From: Bacteroidetes bacterium 37-13
GTDB lineage: Bacteria; Bacteroidota; Bacteroidia; Chitinophagales; LD1
NCBI GenBank assembly: GCA_001897535.1
Contig: MKTC01000031.1
Span: 248,473-312,472 of the forward strand
DNA: 64,000 nucleotides
Reading direction: 5' to 3'
Below are positions 62,171 to 64,000 of this stretch, one piece after another (the first letter of the stretch is position 1; the number at the start of each line of letters is the position of its first letter). The translations under genes and the position numbers were made by a program. The notes beneath the pieces are model-generated. The model was not told the DNA's origin and did no database searches. It saw only the letters and a list, made by a program, of their open reading frames with translations.

Positions 62171-64000
62171 TTACCTGATAAGCATCACACTGCCTTTGTA
62201 ATGCTGTGTATTTTTGTTGTAAAACGTTACTTGCAATGTGTAAACATACGCTCCAGAAGGTTGGTTCACACCTTGATATGTTCCGTCCCAACCAATTCGC
62301 ACATCTTCGGTTGAAAAAACTAATTCGCCCCAGCGATTGAACACTTTCCAATTTAGTGTTTTGATGCCATTTCCGAGCGGTAGAAGAATATCGTTATTGC
62401 CATCTCCATTTGGAGAAAAAACATTTGGCATATATATAACACCGCCTTTTAAAACATTGATTGTAATTTGTGCTTGTGCCGTACAATTAGTTGCGTCAGC
62501 ATATAACAACGTATATGAAATTGTATCCATTGGCGTAGCAACAGGCGTTGAGCATTGTGTGCAAGAAAGCGCTTCGCTTGGCTGCCATAAATAAGTTGCA
62601 GAAGTGCTTCCATTTGTAATAACTGGTGATAATTTTACAGAACTATTTTCGTAAATAGTAGTGTCTTTTGGCAATGTAATTACAGGCGAAGGAATAACTG
62701 AAACAACAAGCACATCGCTGGCAGTGCAACCATTTGCGTCAGTAACTGTTAAGCTGTAATTCCCTTGTGTACTTACTGTGATTGCTGCCGTAGTATCGCC
62801 ACTGCTCCACAGATAATTTGCAAAACCAAGCGGAGCATTTATTGTTGCGCTTTTGCCATCACAAAAACTTATATCGTTGCCAATATTTAAACTTAGTGGA
62901 GCTGCATCAATTAAGGTTGCAGAATCAACAGCCATACAACCGGTAGAATCTGTTACTGTTACTATATATTTTCCTGCACTTAAATTAGCAATGCTATTAC
63001 TAGAAGTGCCATTGCTCCATGCAAAAACTATTGTACCATTTCCGCCACTCACATTTGCCGAAACACTTCCTGCGTTTGCGCCCGCACAACCTGGTTGCAC
63101 ACTCGCAAGCGAAAGTGAAAGCGTATTTGTAACTGCACTAATTGTTACATGAACAGTATCTCCACAACCCGAAAAATCTTTTACATATACCACATAATTT
63201 CCGGCACTTAAATTTGAAAAAGAATCACTCTGTTGGAAACTATTTCCATCAATACTGTAAGTGTATGGCGTAACTCCTGCTGTAGTTATATTGGTATGAA
63301 TGCTTCCATCATTCCCTGCACAACTTGCATTTGTTGCTGTAGCAGCTAATTGCACAAAGCAACAACCTGAAACTTTGTTCACAGTTGCAGCGCCACTTGT
63401 TTGACAGTTATTTGCATCTGTAATAGTGAAATTATATGTTCCAGCTACTAATTGAACAATAGTAGAATCACTACCGCTATTGCTCCAAGTGAAAGCTAAA
63501 TTGCCGGTTCCGCCACTTGCATGTACTGTAATGTTACCATCATTTCCTACACAACTTTCAGAAGTTGTATCAATGCTTAAAACAATAGGTGCATTAGGAT
63601 TTGACAATGTAAATGAAGTATCTTTTACGCAACCATTTGCAACGTTTGTAATTGTAACATGATAAGTGCCTGCGCCTATATTGCTGTTGTTTGCAGTTGC
63701 TACATTATTGCTCCATGTGTAAGTGTAAGTAGCAGCAGGAAGCACAGTAAGGTTAATTCCACCGTCATTATTTCCACACGAAGGAGAAGTAATATTGGTA
63801 CTTATATTCCAAGTGCAGCACACCGGACCTGCCGAAACAGTAACACTATCAGTTGCAGAACAATTAGCAGCATCGGTTACGGTGATTTTGTAAATGCCCG
63901 GACTAAGATTATTGATAGAAGCCGCAGAACCACTATTGCTCCAAGTATAAGTAAGTGCTCCATTGCCACCATTCACGATTACGTTTGCCGTGCCGTTGTT
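62171..64000 (-). CDS. SprB-repeat protein with gliding-motility-type C-terminal domain (5' end outside window)
   Basis: The frame is open to the window edge, so this is the C-terminal 609 residues of a larger surface protein. It has about seven SprB-type repeats of 70-80 residues, each with PxCxGxNDGxI and GTYxxTITDxxNC motifs (SCGNNDGGINLTVLPAATYT, SCVGNDGNITVHASGGTGNL, SCAGNDGSIHTNITTAGVTP). Next comes a domain with LPKDTTIYENSSVKLSPVIT, and last the type B T9SS domain: PNVFSPNGDGNNDILLPLGN and FNRWGELVFST to GSVMLIR. Type B cargo of this kind serve as gliding or attachment adhesins. The GTG at 63976 lies within a repeat and is not a start. Confidence 0.93.
   Translation of the reverse strand, partial: NNGTANVIVNGGNGALTYTWSNSGSAASINNLSPGIYKITVTDAANCSATDSVTVSAGPVCCTWNISTNITSPSCGNNDGGINLTVLPAATYTYTWSNNVATANNSNIGAGTYHVTITNVANGCVKDTSFTLSNPNAPIVLSIDTTSESCVGNDGNITVHASGGTGNLAFTWSNSGSDSTIVQLVAGTYNFTITDANNCQTSGAATVNKVSGCCFVQLAATATNASCAGNDGSIHTNITTAGVTPYTYSIDGNSFQQSDSFSNLSAGNYVVYVKDFSGCGDTVHVTISAVTNTLSLSLASVQPGCAGANAGSVSANVSGGNGTIVFAWSNGTSSNSIANLSAGKYIVTVTDSTGCMAVDSATLIDAAPLSLNIGNDISFCDGKSATINAPLGFANYLWSSGDTTAAITVSTQGNYSLTVTDANGCTASDVLVVSVIPSPVITLPKDTTIYENSSVKLSPVITNGSTSATYLWQPSEALSCTQCSTPVATPMDTISYTLLYADATNCTAQAQITINVLKGGVIYMPNVFSPNGDGNNDILLPLGNGIKTLNWKVFNRWGELVFSTEDVRIGWDGTYQGVNQPSGAYVYTLQVTFYNKNTQHYKGSVMLIR

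Overview
The window is a stretch of an AT-rich chromosome from a member of the Bacteroidota. The evidence is direct: C-terminal type IX secretion (T9SS) sorting domains of type A (18609-20303, 55835-57409, 57425-58369) and of the gliding-motility type B form (62171-64000), a TonB-dependent receptor paired with a DUF4249 lipoprotein, BT_3928 and DUF1599 family proteins, a CarB without its C-terminal regulatory domain, and several promoters of the Bacteroidota form TAnnTTTG. The order or family cannot be fixed from this sequence alone; a Chitinophagales- or Sphingobacteriales-like bacterium is my best guess.

Layout. 1-5.2 kb (+): CTP synthase 3' end, a START-like protein, leucyl-tRNA synthetase, an SMR exporter and a small di-haem cytochrome. 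5.2-7.8 kb (-): a compact operon of a ketoacyl synthase III, a small unknown protein and a BtrH/DUF4872 acyltransferase-like protein, the best candidate in the window for an undescribed pathway. 7.9-20.3 kb (mostly -): envelope and transport genes (DUF4249/TonB receptor, TPR protein, peptide-type solute-binding lipoprotein, DoxX/BT_3928, DUF1599, SDR, T9SS-exported purple acid phosphatase). 20.5-26.4 kb (+): M29 aminopeptidase, a gene remnant, a glutaryl-CoA-dehydrogenase-like enzyme, a CNT nucleoside transporter and MurQ. 26.4-34.8 kb (-): DoxX, pirin, thioredoxin reductase, CcmF-like cytochrome c assembly, methylmalonyl-CoA mutase, LD-carboxypeptidase and DUF4258.

34.9-41.7 kb is an accessory, decaying region. 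It holds a broken SGNH hydrolase, a broken phage tail-collar-like gene and a broken type II restriction-modification pair, interrupted by two intact genes (ILVBL-like ThDP enzyme and YkgJ protein). Most lesions are one-base differences in homopolymer runs, so read-level checking matters.

41.7-51.5 kb returns to housekeeping and envelope genes (carB, GT2, RlpA, TMTC-like protein, HMA protein, acyl-CoA dehydrogenase, ACBP, tRNA-Arg). 51.5-52.9 kb is non-coding and repeat-rich: a 10-bp tandem repeat, the C-terminal stub of a REP-associated tyrosine transposase followed by REP-like hairpins, and a perfect 34-bp palindrome between two 34-nt direct repeats. Copies of three of these elements occur in the decayed 36-37 kb region. 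52.9-64 kb: a TPR-histidine kinase/LuxR regulator pair, two tandem T9SS cargo genes sharing nearly identical sorting domains, lipB with an exported class V aminotransferase-like protein, a BKACE/enoyl-CoA hydratase pair and the C-terminus of a SprB-like giant adhesin that runs off the window.
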